Assembly: GCA_015657535.1 (NCBI GenBank)
Contig: JADHZB010000865.1
Coordinates: forward strand, 26,001 to 90,000
DNA length: 64,000 nt
Source: Nephromyces sp. MM_2019
Taxonomy: Eukaryota > Apicomplexa > Aconoidasida > Nephromycida
Direction: 5' to 3'
Shown here: piece by piece, positions 25,001 to 38,597 of the stretch
Layout: every line of letters starts with the position of its first letter
Position numbering within the stretch: position 1 is the first letter of the stretch
Made by a program: the position numbers and the translations under genes
Notes under the pieces: generated by a model
What the model was told of the DNA's origin: nothing
Database searches by the model: none
What the model saw: only the letters and a program-made list of their open reading frames with translations

Positions 25001-28000
25001 GATAGAGATAAAACTAACAATTGTGATCACTGTAACAAAGATAAAGAATATAATAAGTATCAGCATCATAACCAACATCAATTGCGTATCCATATATGCC
25101 GATGCCTGCTACAACGTAGCCTTACACAATTTCTGCGTTTATGGGCCCAATACCTACCTTCACACAACCCTTTCCTACCAGTTGTCTTCTCTTCTCTTGC
25201 CTCCATTTATGAGTATATGGGAGACACTTTCCTATTATTTGAAAACTCTGAATTGAGTTTAGTTGCTGCTTATCAATGTTACCTCTTAGCTCTTTATTTC
25301 CTACATCTCCGAGACCAAATAATAACACAGCCTCTCAACTTATTTTATAGGTGTGGTGAGAATGAGCATCAGGATATGGTGTCACTTTTTAAACGAACAC
25401 ACAAGAAAATACATCGCTGTCTACTTAGCCTCATTAGTCACTATATTATTATAAATAAGCCCGACCAACATGACAATGTTACATGCAACAATTTCTTCGA
25501 CAGCTTATACAGCAATTCAGAAAATACCTTCGCCTCAGCTAATCAGGGAGATATTGATGATCATCATCCTAAAAGGAGCTCTAATAACATAGAAAAAAAA
25601 GAGCCAAACAATTACTCACCCGAAACAAGCACGGGGTACAATAAAAACCAACATTCTTTCCCCCAGGAAAAAGCGAGGTATGATGTATCTAAGAATTACA
25701 CCATCTATCCCCATTGGGACCAAAGGGGTAATTTAGGATGCGCATTTGGATATATGCTCCTTTTATCTTCGCTAATCAATCATGAGAACTTATTAAAGAA
25801 TGATAACTTATCTTCATTCTTCCAACATGTAGACATTGAGTCACATATCGCAATACTCGAAGGAGATAAATCCCAAAACAACTTTCCTAAGACTAGCAAG
25901 AAGAATAATCCCAAACCTGAATCAAGAAGACACGCCAACACACTTGATGTACTCGAAGCATCTCTTTACAAAGCACTAGGAGATTTTTATGGTCGATGGT
26001 ATTGGCAACTTAAAAATCAACCACCTCATATTACAAGACAGATTTCGATTGATATCCAAAGAAATTCATTCCGGTGTATACCACTTATCCAAATGATTTC
26101 TATGCCTGATATGGTGCAGTCTACACCATCATATATCTATCCCTACTTCAAGGGAAAAGGTAGACCCACTGAAGGTTGGTTATCACCCATATTTCCTTTT
26201 TTTCAGAGTTTTGTTAAGAATCACATCTTCCACACACCTGCTGTAATAAATATAGATGCTAACTATATTGTACATGACAATGAATCTAACTTAAATAGTG
26301 GAATAAATTTTTACCTTAAAGGTTTAAGAAAGCTAAAAAATGCAAGCTTACCAAAAAAGTTCGATTCTTTGTATATAAACCTCAAACAACGCATGGGTCA
26401 TGCATACTTTGCTTTATGTGAATATTACACAAACAGCGGACGTTTCACAAAGGCTCTTATACACTGTAATCAAGTAAGCATTTATACTTGTATATATGAC
26501 CTTTTTATTTCTTCATTCTTAGTTTAAAAGTTTAAAATAAATTTAGTGTGCTATTCATTCAATAAAAATCCATCTTCTTTGAATATCTAATTCTTTTTAG
26601 GGCTTAGAATTATTCGAAGCAGTTGGAGATAAGATAAACAGTGCAAAATCACAATTTATAATGTGTAAGCTCAAGTTAGAGCCAACCACTTTTATCTCCT
26701 TTTCAAATGGCATTAATATAAGCTCAGAGGCACCTATATCAGAACCTAATAACCCACTTGATCTCATCAGTGAAGGCAACTTGAAGGTGGCCACGAGTTG
26801 CACAGAAGCTCTTCATGAAGCATATAAGAGCATTAAAGCTGCTATTTCATATTCACAGAAGTCTGCAAAACGCTTACGAAATAAGAAAGCTTCTAAACCT
26901 ATGAGTAATAATGATAACTCAACCCCGGTTTCAACTTTCCCTAACTTATTTAATGTCTCATCAAAACACGATGAATATTCACATCTTAAATTACTTGAAT
27001 TGCTTTCTACCTATCTAGCCTACTTACACCTTGGAATTGCTCGTACACTTATGACCACTCTGAGCGGCCTGGAATTCCCTTCTACAACAGAAACAACTAA
27101 GCTTACTAAAAATTCTAGCATCACTTTAGCAAACAACAAGTCATATCAGTATAAGCAATTCATAAAAAATATTTTACCCTTTAATCTTTTTGAAATTTTC
27201 CAACATTATAGCCACTTTCTAAAAGGAGAGGAAGCAGCAAAAGGTTTATGTAACGAAAGAGAAGAAGAAAGGGCTGTAGCAGATCGTATTATACATCATT
27301 TGGATGAATCTATAAGACTATTGGAGACGGACTTTGAACATCTTGCAATGTGGTAAGCCTCACATTTGATAAACATATAATCCCTTAACAAATACTATTT
27401 CATGATTTATCAGTGGCTTAGCTTACTATTGTTTGGGCTGTATATATACCCGTCAAGTAATTCTCTTTCGTCAAAGATATGGTCATAATTTATCTAAGAA
27501 AAACACAAGAAAATTGAAAACCAAGTCTATGAAATATCAACATCTACTTAGTCTTTCATTTTCGCATACTGAAAAGGTAAATATTACCATCAAGATTTTA
27601 GATTGTCTTTTAATTTATAAATATTTAATTTTATTATGGCTACTATATAATTTATTATTTTGATAAGCCAATATAATAATACGTAAAACCCATATAACAC
27701 AAAAATTACTATTTACTAAGCAACGTTACTTTAATTTAGCTAATAATTACAATCACTTGCTATTAAAAATTAACACTATGCATTAAATGAACTATTAATA
27801 CTCGTCTTTTTACACAGTCTATTCGATTGTTTCACTCCTCCTCACCAACTATAACTGCTGATTGGTTGTACCCATTCAATGATCTATCTCCCGTTATTTC
27901 GGCAAAGGCTATTTCTGAACTTTCGGGAAAGTTTATTTGTTTACAATCCTCATGCACACATTATCCTACGATTGCCAAAGGAGATACATCAAGCTTATAC

Positions 28001-28744
28001 TCATTCTTACCTTGGTGGACAAAATATTATATATCAAGTTGCCTTATGCTAAAGTCATTAATGGAGTTATACCCAGAATATTCAGGTATATAAAATATCT
28101 TAGACTCGCTTTACATATAAATTTTAACTTAAAAAATAAGAATTATTACGCTCCCGGAATAAATACCAATAACTTTTAAGCTTAAATTTGATAATACAAC
28201 AGTATCAGCTTCCAAGTTAATTTGACATAATGTTGAAATACATTGACGAATGATTTAAGAAATCAGTGATATATTTTCAACATGTTTGTAACATAACTAT
28301 TGGATATTAATATTATGTCAAAAACGCTTAGATGAATCACTAATGATTTTACATACAGGTTATAAGAACAAATGGGAATCAGGCTTACAAACCCTCTTAT
28401 CTATATCGGACATCCTACCCTACTTTTCAGAAATAAACAATGCTTACAGCACATCATCTACAACAACTGCGGAAAAGCTCTTATTTGAAGAGGGAGATCA
28501 AAATTTTTTATGGAGTTACCTTCATATGGAGATTGCATCATTATTATTGAATTTGGCTAATCAACCTATTGATTTACATACCTCCCAATTTGATACCCAA
28601 TATTATCGTCACATATATAAGATATATCTTAAAATATATTATCCATATTCTCAATCTCACACACACTCACATTGCTCGAACTTCTTAACATTTCTTGCAA
28701 GACTTCGCTTACCGTACCTCCAACGTCATCTAAAATTACAGTGA
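22016..28744 (+). CDS. EDRF1-like TPR protein, very large
   Basis: Five exons (22016-26473, 26601-27352, 27414-27576, 27818-28085, 28359-28744) join in phase to 2008 residues. I base the family call on colinear resemblance to metazoan EDRF1 (erythroid differentiation-related factor 1): an N-terminal ITATRIGDILYLNN block; around residue 1030 a helical block with FSSLASIYEYMGDTFLL; and across the exon 1/2 junction LKQRMGHAYFALCEYY...CNQGLELFEAVGDKINSA, which matches the order and spacing of the EDRF1 helical repeats. The later exons continue with TPR-like pairs. Between the N-terminal block and the helical part lie hundreds of residues rich in Asn, Ser, Gln, His and Asp, including long polar runs, as in many AT-rich apicomplexan proteins. 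EDRF1 function outside animals is unknown to me. There is no signal peptide; a nuclear or cytosolic scaffold role is inference. Confidence 0.7.
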
Positions 28745-28887
28745 GATTTTCAATATCTAAATTTTTTTTAACAGTTTATAGTCTTTAAATTTTCTTATAA
28801 TAAAATTTATCCTAATATGATACATGTTAGTCGTATTAGCTGCAATATGATTATAATAAAAATTCGAGATCACTTTTAGTATTTTGT

Positions 28888-29998
28888 TTAAACATTTTTG
28901 TTGCTTCTTTGACTTCTGAGACAGCTCAATCGATTCTTCAAGTCTAACAATTCTCGTTCTAAGATATATACATATATCAATATTATTTAGGACGATTGTA
29001 TTTATAAGTATAAATGCTTTGTTAGGGGTATTTTGTATTGACATAAATTCGTAGTGTATGTGTGAGTATTTATGTATCTATATCTGTGAGCCAATAGAGC
29101 CTTGTGCCCTTGTGCATACATAGATTAAACCTTGTTTAAGTAAGGAAGATTTCATTGCGCTAATAAACTGTAGAGAAGACGTTTCCATATCCTGAATCTT
29201 GAAGATAAAATCAGAGCGAAATATTTCAACTGATATTTTTATCATCTTCAGCTTTTGTAGCAAAACCAAAAACTTGTTATTTCTGACTGTAAAAACATAA
29301 TTAAACAAACATTTTTTGAGGAGCGTAACTACACAGTCTAAGCTTGAATGAAAGTAAAATCTGCCAAAATTATGACTTCGTATTTAAAAATCCCTAATAC
29401 TTACTTAACACTCCTGAAACAAAGTTTAAAAGAGAGTAAAAGAATTCTGATCTAATTAGTTTTATCTATTTTGTTGCACGCCTACTAATAAATTAGCTAG
29501 GTCACAAAAAAGTATAATCTATGAGATATAGTAGTTACCTTTCGAGAGAGAATCAGGTATGGGATTATCCGGTGGAGCTAAATTATGAAGAGTTAGTAAA
29601 GTTTTGCACATTTCATAGTCGTTTTGATTCTCTTTTTTTATCTGACTTGATACTGTCGAATTGTAATAAGATGAGTGAGTAGTTTGAGATGAAAATAAAT
29701 GTGTGTAAAAATCTGGAGAATCTTTATAAGATTCAAGGTCAATCCCATGGGTTGATGGTAACGTTTGTCGTATTATTCGTCTTAAATACTGAATCTCTTT
29801 AAGTGCTAATAAAAATGTTTCTGTGAGTGCTTTATGTGGATTTTCAGTTTTGTGTGTAGAGTTACTGCTTTTAGTCCCAAATCCTTCATCCATTTTACTA
29901 AGTGAGTATTTATCTTCAATTGAATAACTCGAAGGAAGTTCTCCACAGCTCTCAATACAAGTCTGTTTGTTACTTTTTACTATCGTATTAGTATCCAT
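28888..29998 (-). CDS. Hypothetical coiled-coil protein, 228 residues
   Basis: I do not recognise this protein. Three exons in coding order (29998-29539, 29286-29131, 28958-28888) join in phase. The first 60 residues are Ser/Lys/Glu-rich and probably disordered. From about residue 60 a helical region begins (TETFLLALKEIQYLRRIIRQ), and exons 2 and 3 code for amphipathic, Leu/Ile/Lys-rich helices ending in ERELLDLKNRLSCLRSQ, which looks like a coiled coil. It has no membrane segment and no catalytic motif. It converges with the EDRF1-like gene, with only about 140 bases between the stops. A structural or kinetochore/centriole-type role would fit such a composition but is only a guess. Confidence 0.65.
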
Positions 29999-30826
29999 TG
30001 ATTTCTTTTTAAATCCAAGCCTAGGAGGTTTTGTAATCTTTGTTCTTTTACAATCACTTGTGTATCCAATCTTATGATTAGGTTGGAAACTTGTATGTAG
30101 CCAATTAGTCTAGATTTTTCAAGACCTATATTCTGGTGCATTTATATGCATAACCTATGCAAATATATTATCATTACTGCCTATTTAGATATTATACCTG
30201 CAGAAGCTATGTAAATAATAGATGTTAAAGCTATCTAACTACAGTATTTCTATAGCCTGTGTAGGCATTAAATGTAGGAGTCAAGTAGATTTTTAGTGAG
30301 ATTTATTTGGGTACTGCATGTGTATACCCTATGAAGGCATTTTTTTACCTTTATGGGTAAATGTCTTTAGTTGTATTTTGTTGTTTTAGGATATTTGTAT
30401 TTGTGTGCTATAGCCAGAGCTACGCATACGCCACAGTATACCTAAGGCTGACAGAGGGTTTGGTTCTAAACTGTTTAGAAAATCCACGATAGAATTTGCT
30501 ATGAAAATTTTATTTTATTTCTTAAACGGTCATAGACACATCATAAAATCGTTTAGAAGTGACTCCTCTTGTCCTATTTATACTTAATTAATTAGTGTTT
30601 GTTTGATTGTATCTATCAATAATTATAAATAACTCTGAATTAGCAGTGTTTATACATCAAATCAATTATATTTGTCTTAACACACATCAAACAAACATGT
30701 CTTCATTATTACTTAATCCTATTAAATTTTTACTCAATTTATAACTTTTATACATGTTTTTTTATAGTATTGATTAGCTATCAATGATTACACTGTAGTT
30801 GCTCAAGAAACAAATTTGACGCGATT
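29999..30826. other. Divergent intergenic region
   Basis: Promoter region shared by the coiled-coil gene (-) and the metaxin-like gene (+). No reading frame or motif is convincing. Confidence 0.35.
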
Positions 30827-33300
30827 ATGCCCCATTATTCAACGCCTCTGATCGATAAACTTTTGAAAAATAACCTCTTCGACTTAAACACTATGGATGA
30901 AGGACCTGATAACCACCCGAAACTGGCAAAACAAGCTGAAGCACCTAAAGAAAATAAACCTTTGGATAAATTTCTATCACTTCATTTTCGCCCACTTAAA
31001 AATCCAAACTATGGAGAAATTTATCTTTCACCTTTGTATGTTGAATTAATACTAGCCAAATATGTTGATCAGGAAGATGTAGAATTGGTTGAAGAGAATT
31101 CATGGGGCTTATCTTTGAAGCAAAAACCTACATCTCACCCCTTTTCAAGCTTAAGCACTATGTTACAGTGGTGTACTTACATCATCTCTGGAGATCAGAC
31201 AGTCTTGTTTCCTATTTGCTTTACTTCTAATGAACCGTACTTACTCACAAGATCTCATCATCTATACCTTGCAAATTACAGGGCAAGTTTTTACAATTTA
31301 TTTAAATTAACTTTATGTACGAAACCTAAGTACCAACCCCAGCAACTAGAGTAATATCTCGTAGTCTTTAAGTACTTATAAATAGATATAGAATAAATCC
31401 CACACATAAAATATCATGCACATGAATTCATTAAATTCAACAATTATACTTTTTAGAATATACAAACTTAGAGATATTTCAAAAGTGTCATACACGCTTC
31501 CTTTTATCTCCATTTGAAACAAATCCTAGCCATAATATGAACCTACTTATAGATGTTTACCCATGAATACTATTTCACAGTCTCCTTATATTGAAGATGA
31601 AGAAAATAATTCTAGCCCAATAGAGTCAGAATTATTCAACTCGCACATGCTACATATACTCCTGAGCGACACCATGGAACCACTTTTGGTAATATTATCT
31701 GCAAATGATACAATTAATCCTGGATTTATATCTATGACATCAACCCTAATAATATCCAGTGTGTGCTTACAACTTTATTTTGTGATCTGAGACATGGCTT
31801 CATAATTTAAAACTAATAGAGTCATTGTTAAATTCTTATAAATCTCTTCTCAATTAATTCCTATATCCTTTTCTGCACAGTCTTACTTAATATGGTGCGA
31901 TAAACAAATTTATTTGGAATTCACCAAACCAGCCTATCTAAATTCTTCCTATTTTGGCTTGGGCTCTTTATTTCTGAGGTGATATAATTCTTATCTATGC
32001 ATGATGTAGTTATTATTTATTACAAATACCCCTAACTCAATGAGGTACAATGGACAGATTCAATTGAATAAGCTCCAGAAATATCTCGACATACTTAAGG
32101 AGATCCATTTTATATAAGTTCATTGATTGAATACTTTTACTTACACAGACAACACCAAATGTCAATTATGGGCAGCCTGAAGTCAGAAGGATTATTCAAC
32201 CGTCGACAAGTAATGTGTAAACTTATTTTAAAATCAAATATTGAGTTAACGAATAAATTAAATACTATGCCAAGTTTCTAGAGAAACTGAGCTTGTTACT
32301 CTCTAATATCACCGAGACTATGTCAGAACACTTCTTAGAAGTTATGGAAGGCAAGAAGAAGTAAGCTTGACTCAGCAAGAGAAAATTTCAAAATTACTTT
32401 TAATCTATTCAAATCTCTCTCCAGATTGAATAAAACTGGGCAGCGCATCTTCGCATATTTAAGTGTCATGTTTTCTCTACCACTACCTGGTGAACAAAAT
32501 ATATAATAATGTATCATAAGGGTTAATTTACCTTAATTTTGATTACACTTCATCTAGTATAAACTATTTAATAAAATTGATTGTATTATTATCTTTATTA
32601 TATTTTCTTGCTCTCTTAATGATCAACTTATTATTTGGATTATCTATTATATTAGACGATTTCAAAGCTACTTGTAATATGTTTCCGAAACTAAAAGCAT
32701 TTTGTTCATTTATCAACAATAAATATTCTATCTGGAAGGAAGACGACTACTTTCTTTTAGGCTTGGGTATGATTTTAATGATTATAAAACACTATATCGA
32801 TCTATATTCATATAAACGTTTCTTATTTAACTGAATTGCTCTCAAATGCCCTTTTCCCTATAATATTTCGAGCATTAAAAAATTGATTTAAAGCTCTAGC
32901 TAGATTTTAATCTGATAATTACAACATAAATAGAAGCCCATCCTTAAGCTGCTATCCAATCCCAAATTTACTCCATAGAATTCCCTTTTATAAATATTCT
33001 TGAATTTAAAATAATCTTTCCCGTTTTAACACTCTCAATTTCACTTCTTACCTTGCAGGAAATCTACCAAAGGAGTCAAAGATTTCAGGTTGGTTCCAGA
33101 ATCATAAGCACCACTATTTTATCAACACATCCATCTCTAAACAAATGAATCAGAATATAAAAATTTTAATAATTTTATGAATTCACTTTTCTAATGTTTC
33201 AGATTTTGATATTAACACAACAGCTTCCTTCTATCGATTTTCGACCATTTCCTTTGTTGCTATTATGGCTTATATGTTCATGAAGAAATTCAAACAATAA
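30827..33300 (+). CDS. Metaxin/Sam37-like mitochondrial outer-membrane protein
   Basis: Metaxins and Sam37 are subunits of the mitochondrial SAM complex, which inserts beta-barrel proteins into the outer membrane; they have a glutathione-transferase-like fold. Nine exons (30827-31282, 31581-31688, 31881-31978, 32149-32209, 32275-32360, 32425-32489, 32656-32766, 33059-33088, 33203-33300) join in phase to 370 residues. The evidence is the ordered C-terminal metaxin signature: SYLIWCDKQIYLEFTKPAYL (compare LLWvd-Ny-e-Trp), then a helix with FLEKLSLLLSNI, then QRIFAYLSVMFSLPLPDDF followed by MFPKLKAFCSFINNKY. The last exon encodes a single hydrophobic helix and a basic end (MKKFKQ), fitting a tail anchor. 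The N-terminal third is divergent. Exon 1 appears to use a GC donor (AGG/GCAAGT). Splicing of exons 5 to 8 is inferred from phase and family fit. Confidence 0.78.
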
Positions 33301-35230
33301 ATTGGTTCCTTCCTCACAATATCATCAGTAATTGACTCGTTATAATTTGATAGCTATTCTTAATTGATTATTTGATAATTTTTAGAATTTATGATGGGCT
33401 ATTAACTTTTTTTGAAAACACCAAATTAAATATATTTTAGAATACAAAAATATCTACCCGCTTATATATAATAGGCAGTTAATCATAATTTATTAAACAA
33501 GCTGCAATCTATTTAACGAAGGTTTCATAAATAAGCAAGTACATTTTTGCTGGTTAAAATCTTAAATAATATTCCCTCATAACTTTCCCAGCTTTAAATA
33601 AATGATCACATGTCCAAAATTATTATCATAAAATATTTTAATTTCTGACCAAGTATTAAAAGGATTCAAGAAACTGAAAGATATTCGAAAATATAAAACG
33701 ACTAGCAATTTTGAGCCAATTTCTAAGGTTTATTAACATGTGCAACATCTTGCTCAAATTCAAATGGTGATTTAACAAATCTCCCTCTCTTTTCAAGATA
33801 TAAGTCTTAAGCTCTCTAAAGAAACTGAAATTAATTCCATGGGCAATTTGATAAATTTTTTACATTATGCCCATTGTTTTGCATCTTACCTTGAGGGTTT
33901 TAATAAAATTTATTAGCTCAATTGAAGTTCAATGCCATAACCCGGACATGATTAATATAGTAGCTTAAGCTTATTCATCAATTGCTTTATATCCACTTGA
34001 TTTGCTTTCTTAAACTTATCGACTTAGCGCTTCACTAACTAATCTAATTTGTTATTTAATTTAATAATAGGTCCCTAAAGGTCATATCTATACTTAATCA
34101 ATCATCTTGATAAGCTGAAAGATTAATACAAAAGCTAGGTTTGAATAATTTCATTAATTTTTTTGTAGTTTATCACTTTACACATAATTTTCAACAATTT
34201 TTCAAGTTACACTTGCTTCATTATCACTTTCTAAATTGATAAAATGAACTTTTTTTGTTAGCTAAATACTCGCTTATATTCGAAAAGTTTCTGTTGCACC
34301 TTAGCTTTTTACAATAACGCTTCTATAAAATAACAGTTAATATTATTAGTTAATTCATAATCTTGCAATATAACAAACATATCCAACATTCCTAGGATCT
34401 ATCTATAAATACTAGGAATCAATACGAAAACGATAAAGTTGCATTATTTGTGGAAGCTATTGTATCTCTAGATATCAAACTCTCAAGCGTGTTTCTATAT
34501 TAGCAAATCTCTCGTCGAGTGATTAAAGTTGCAAACACTAGCTCAAATTTAAATACTCGAGCAAGATTATTATTTGTGATGTAAAAAGATTTATAAATAC
34601 ATCAGTTTTGTTAATCAAGTTCTAACACTATGGATTTTAAGATGACATATACAGCTTTATAGCTTAAATTCTAGCATGAAAATTACGTTGTAATTGCAAA
34701 AAAATTACAGTCAGTGAGCTTACAACGCAATGGCTACAGTAAATAATTTATATCACACCAAAGCTTCATTTCACATTGATTAAAATGACAAAGTCAAAAC
34801 ACACCAATGATTATAAGGTAAAGTCCTAAGGCTACTAAGAACACTACACAACTTTAAAGTGATCATCACTGACACCTCCAAATGAGCAAATTCCAATACT
34901 CATAGGTCTGTTTTCTTTAGTAACACACAAGTCTCTATGCAAATAGCCCTTTTAGCACAGGAGTCTTTTATAACTTTGTAATCTAAAATAATGCTAGTAC
35001 ACATAAAACAGCTTTTTGTTTTTCACGGTTAAAATTTCATCATCATCTCAACTATACATCTCTTCTTAAAAAGCCCACTTCTAACAAAAGTTATCTTAGT
35101 CTACAAACCTATCCAATAATTACTGAAAATATCTTATACACTTATACAAACAATAGTTCTTTATCTCAAGACTTAATTATATTCTTTTCTATCGGACACC
35201 AAAACTAGTGATCATCTTTTATAAAGGCAG
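33301..35230. other. Gene-free spacer
   Basis: About 1.9 kb, AT-rich, between two + strand genes. No reading frame, RNA fold or repeat that I can support. Confidence 0.4.
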
Positions 35231-38200
35231 ATGAAGTCCAACAACAGCAAACCTCATCATCATCGCTCGACGATAAAACAGAAAAACAAGCCTTTTAAAA
35301 ATAAGACTAAGAAATCAACGAAAACCTTGAAACCAAATGGTATCGTTAAGACTATTCATAGCAACCCACAGACAAAATTGGACCGTGTGAATTCAAAGAA
35401 AGTACAGCGAATTAATAAGCACGAAAAATGGCTCTCTAAACATCAGCTACCCTCGACTAACTCTACAGGAGTAAATTTTGTCTACAACCCCTCACCACCC
35501 AAACTTATTGCATTGATCAGTTTAAACCAATCTTTTCAGTCGGACTTGATTAACAAATGGATTCTCGAAAACTCACACAACCAAAACATAGATATATCCT
35601 CATCAACATGTGGCTTGCCTGTAATTCGCTTGCCAAACTATGCACAGCATCCTTCATTTGGTTAGTTTATTTCAATTTTTATGCAACGACGCTGCTGTTC
35701 TAAAACACTGATATTATGTTTAAATCCATTCGCAAAATTTATCTACCAGATAATGTTTTCTAATATACACTTACTTTAAAATACAGGTAAACGACAATCG
35801 ATTTCAATTCTAAGCACATCTCATAATCTTCAGGAATGCTTGGATGCAGCTAAATGTGCTGATGTAATTGTCTGTTTAATGGGCAATGCATCTTATGAAA
35901 ATCCTGCTTTTGATGAATTTGGCTATCAATTAATATCATCACTAAGGTTACAGGGCTATTCACGAATAGTTGGTCTTTGCTGCCAAATTCCTGAACTTAT
36001 TGAAACTGGCACAAATAAAAAAGTAGCCGAAACTAAGAATTTTGCTAGGCGATATTTCCACTCAGAGTTTGGCGATTCAGAAAAATTTATAACAATTGAA
36101 AAATCAGATGACTTGAATCCACTCCTCAGACTGTTAGGAAGTGTAGCCCCTCAACCATTATCATGGAGAAAAAATCGAGGCTATATGCTTTGCGAGAAAT
36201 GGGAATATTCACATGATTCTCAACAATTAGCTGTTGCTGGATATATGCGTGGCTCGGGGTTCTCTCTTGAATATCCTGTCCACATAACCGGCATTGGTGA
36301 TTTTATAATCCAATCTATTGAAACATTTAATGAAGATATCAAAAATTCAACTTCTACTTTTCCTGAACCTGAATGGAAAATTGAAACTAATCAAGAAACT
36401 ATATCGCAGATAAATAATGAAGAATGGGAATCACTAAGGCCTTATGACCCACTTGAAGGCGAACAAACATGGCCAGATGTAAATGAATTCGCCGATAACG
36501 ACATCGAAATGCTATATGACGAGAAATTTTATTCCGATGGTAGTGAAAACGAAGATTTAGAAGATTTTGATGAGAAAGAAAATTATGAAATGTTACAAAA
36601 AACGAAATTTGAGTTAGAAGAAAGAAGTAAAGATGACCTGATGTTTCCTGATGAGGTAGATACCCCTCAGGACCAGCCTGCACGCGTCCGATTCCAAAAA
36701 TACCGAGGCCTGAAAAGCTTCAAGCAATCACCGTGGGACCCATTGGAGGACCTTCCTGTAGAATATTCCAGAATATTTGATTTTGATTCTTACAAGCAGA
36801 CGATGAAAGCATGCCAGGAGATATTTAACAGATCTGCATTAAACGCATTATCAAAACTCGGTGGATCTCCTTTTTGTCGAATTATTTTGAATAATTTCAA
36901 ACTAGAAGATGCCAATAAACTTAAATGTCCAATAATTTTATCTTCGCTATTTCCATATGAAAAAAAGGTGACAGTTATGAACTTTGAAGTTAATCGTACA
37001 GTAAATTATACTGATCCTGTCAAATCTAAAGACCTTGTAGAACTTGATTGTGGATTCAGAAGGTTTGAAACACACTATTACTTGTCGTTTGATATCAAAT
37101 AGAAATTTACTAACAATCACATACAAAATATAGTGACAATCTTCAAATTTTGTATTGATAAAAGTTGATGAGAGGAAACTACTCTCTTGGTTAAAAGGTC
37201 TATACTTAAACCTAACCAATTATTTCAATAAACTTTGATGAGTGCCTTCTAAGTCTCAAATTTTCATTGCTCTTTTAACAATTCTTTGAATTCGATTCTA
37301 TACATTATATATCTTGTACATTAGCTTTTTAAGCTAAGTCCTACAGAACACCACATTCTTTTCCATAATTAAACATTTAAATAATTCCTTCAGATTTTTA
37401 GCCCGCCCAATTTTTAGCGAAACAGCATCAAAATCATCCAAGGATAAGTTCAAATTTGAACCTTTTTTGCACCAAGGGCATCCTTCTATGCTTTCTATAT
37501 ATGCTCCTTGCTTATCACCACCCTGTCCTTTGCTAATGTTTAAATCACCGTCTATTAAAAATGAAGGTATTTTTAGTAACTTATTTTAAAAAATTAAGTT
37601 TTTAGTAGCACTCAAAGTAAAGCTCTAAGATTCAGCATATGGCTATAAAAAGTTTGTTCACCACAAATTTTAAGAGTACTTAAAAATATTAAATACTAAG
37701 TTAATATTACATAGAAGCTGTCTTAATACTAGCCTTTGAAAAGCACAAAAGTCTAAGCTCAATTAATCATTCACTCTGTTAAGATAGCTTTATTTATAAT
37801 AAGGTTATTTTGAAACTTAAGGATCTAGATAATGATTGCAAATTTGTGATGTTTACGATTTAGAACAACCTACTTTGATAGCTTGGGGAAACCTACACTC
37901 GGCTCAAGCTAATCGTATGATAATCAAGCGCATTATTTTGACTGGATACCCTTGCCGTACTCACAAAAAGAAAGCTATTGTTAGGTTTATGTTTTTTCAG
38001 CCAGATGACATCAGGTTAAAATTTTTTAATTCAATTAAATTGAACCTTAAATATAACCTTTAAAATTTCTGATATACCACAGCTTTCTCTTAATATATTC
38101 TTTTATGCCATCAACTACCTTACACTATGCTTTTAATTTTAATTAATTTTACTCACGTGATACACAATCACAACTAACCTTTATTTTAAATAATTTTTTT

Positions 38201-38597
38201 TTACATGCTGCTACCTTTTAAAATTAAAGATGGTTTAAAAAGATAGAACTCCACACAAAGAAAGGACTTACTGGACACATTATTTCACCCTTAGGTACAC
38301 ATGGATATATGAAATGCGTCTTTAATGGGTTTATAACACAAGACGATACGGTATGTTTAATCCTTAATAAATTTTCTTAAATATATCTGAGCCTTAAACT
38401 AATTGCTCTATCTAATAGTATAAAGCTTGAACATAATTTCTTCTTGGCTTTGCTGATTTAACAGCAAATACACTCTTGAATTCGTTTAATGTTTTTTAAT
38501 ATGATATCAGGTTTGTATGTATCTATACAAAAGGGTTTATCCGAAATGGTTTCCAGTTACATGGAATCATCCTGAAGCGGAGAGTGCTAGAACATAA
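35231..38597 (+). CDS. TSR1: TSR1, 40S ribosome maturation factor (BMS1/TSR1 family)
   Basis: TSR1 is a GTPase-like factor that sits on late pre-40S particles and blocks premature joining of translation factors. Six exons (35231-35660, 35787-37083, 37394-37566, 37864-38014, 38230-38350, 38511-38597) join in phase to 752 residues, near the usual size of about 800. The N-terminus is a basic nucleolar-type tail. The G-domain core is degenerate ([13 protein letters not shown] lacks a P-loop), as expected for TSR1 and unlike BMS1. The middle holds the AARP2CN-type region and a long acidic insert. The C-terminus is diagnostic: [51 protein letters not shown] and YKRVYPKW. The exon 2 donor (TT/GTCGTT) is weak; it is chosen because it restores GFRRF...LARPIFS in frame. 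Confidence 0.92.

Noticed and set aside
25000..25330. Several short frames on both strands inside the large EDRF1-like exon
   Set aside because: They are shadows of the long continuous frame, caused by its biased codon composition.
32335..32517. - strand frame containing CSPGSG, briefly suggesting a CCDC47-like FNVPGSG motif
   Set aside because: The + strand there codes for metaxin exons with consistent phase; the resemblance is chance.
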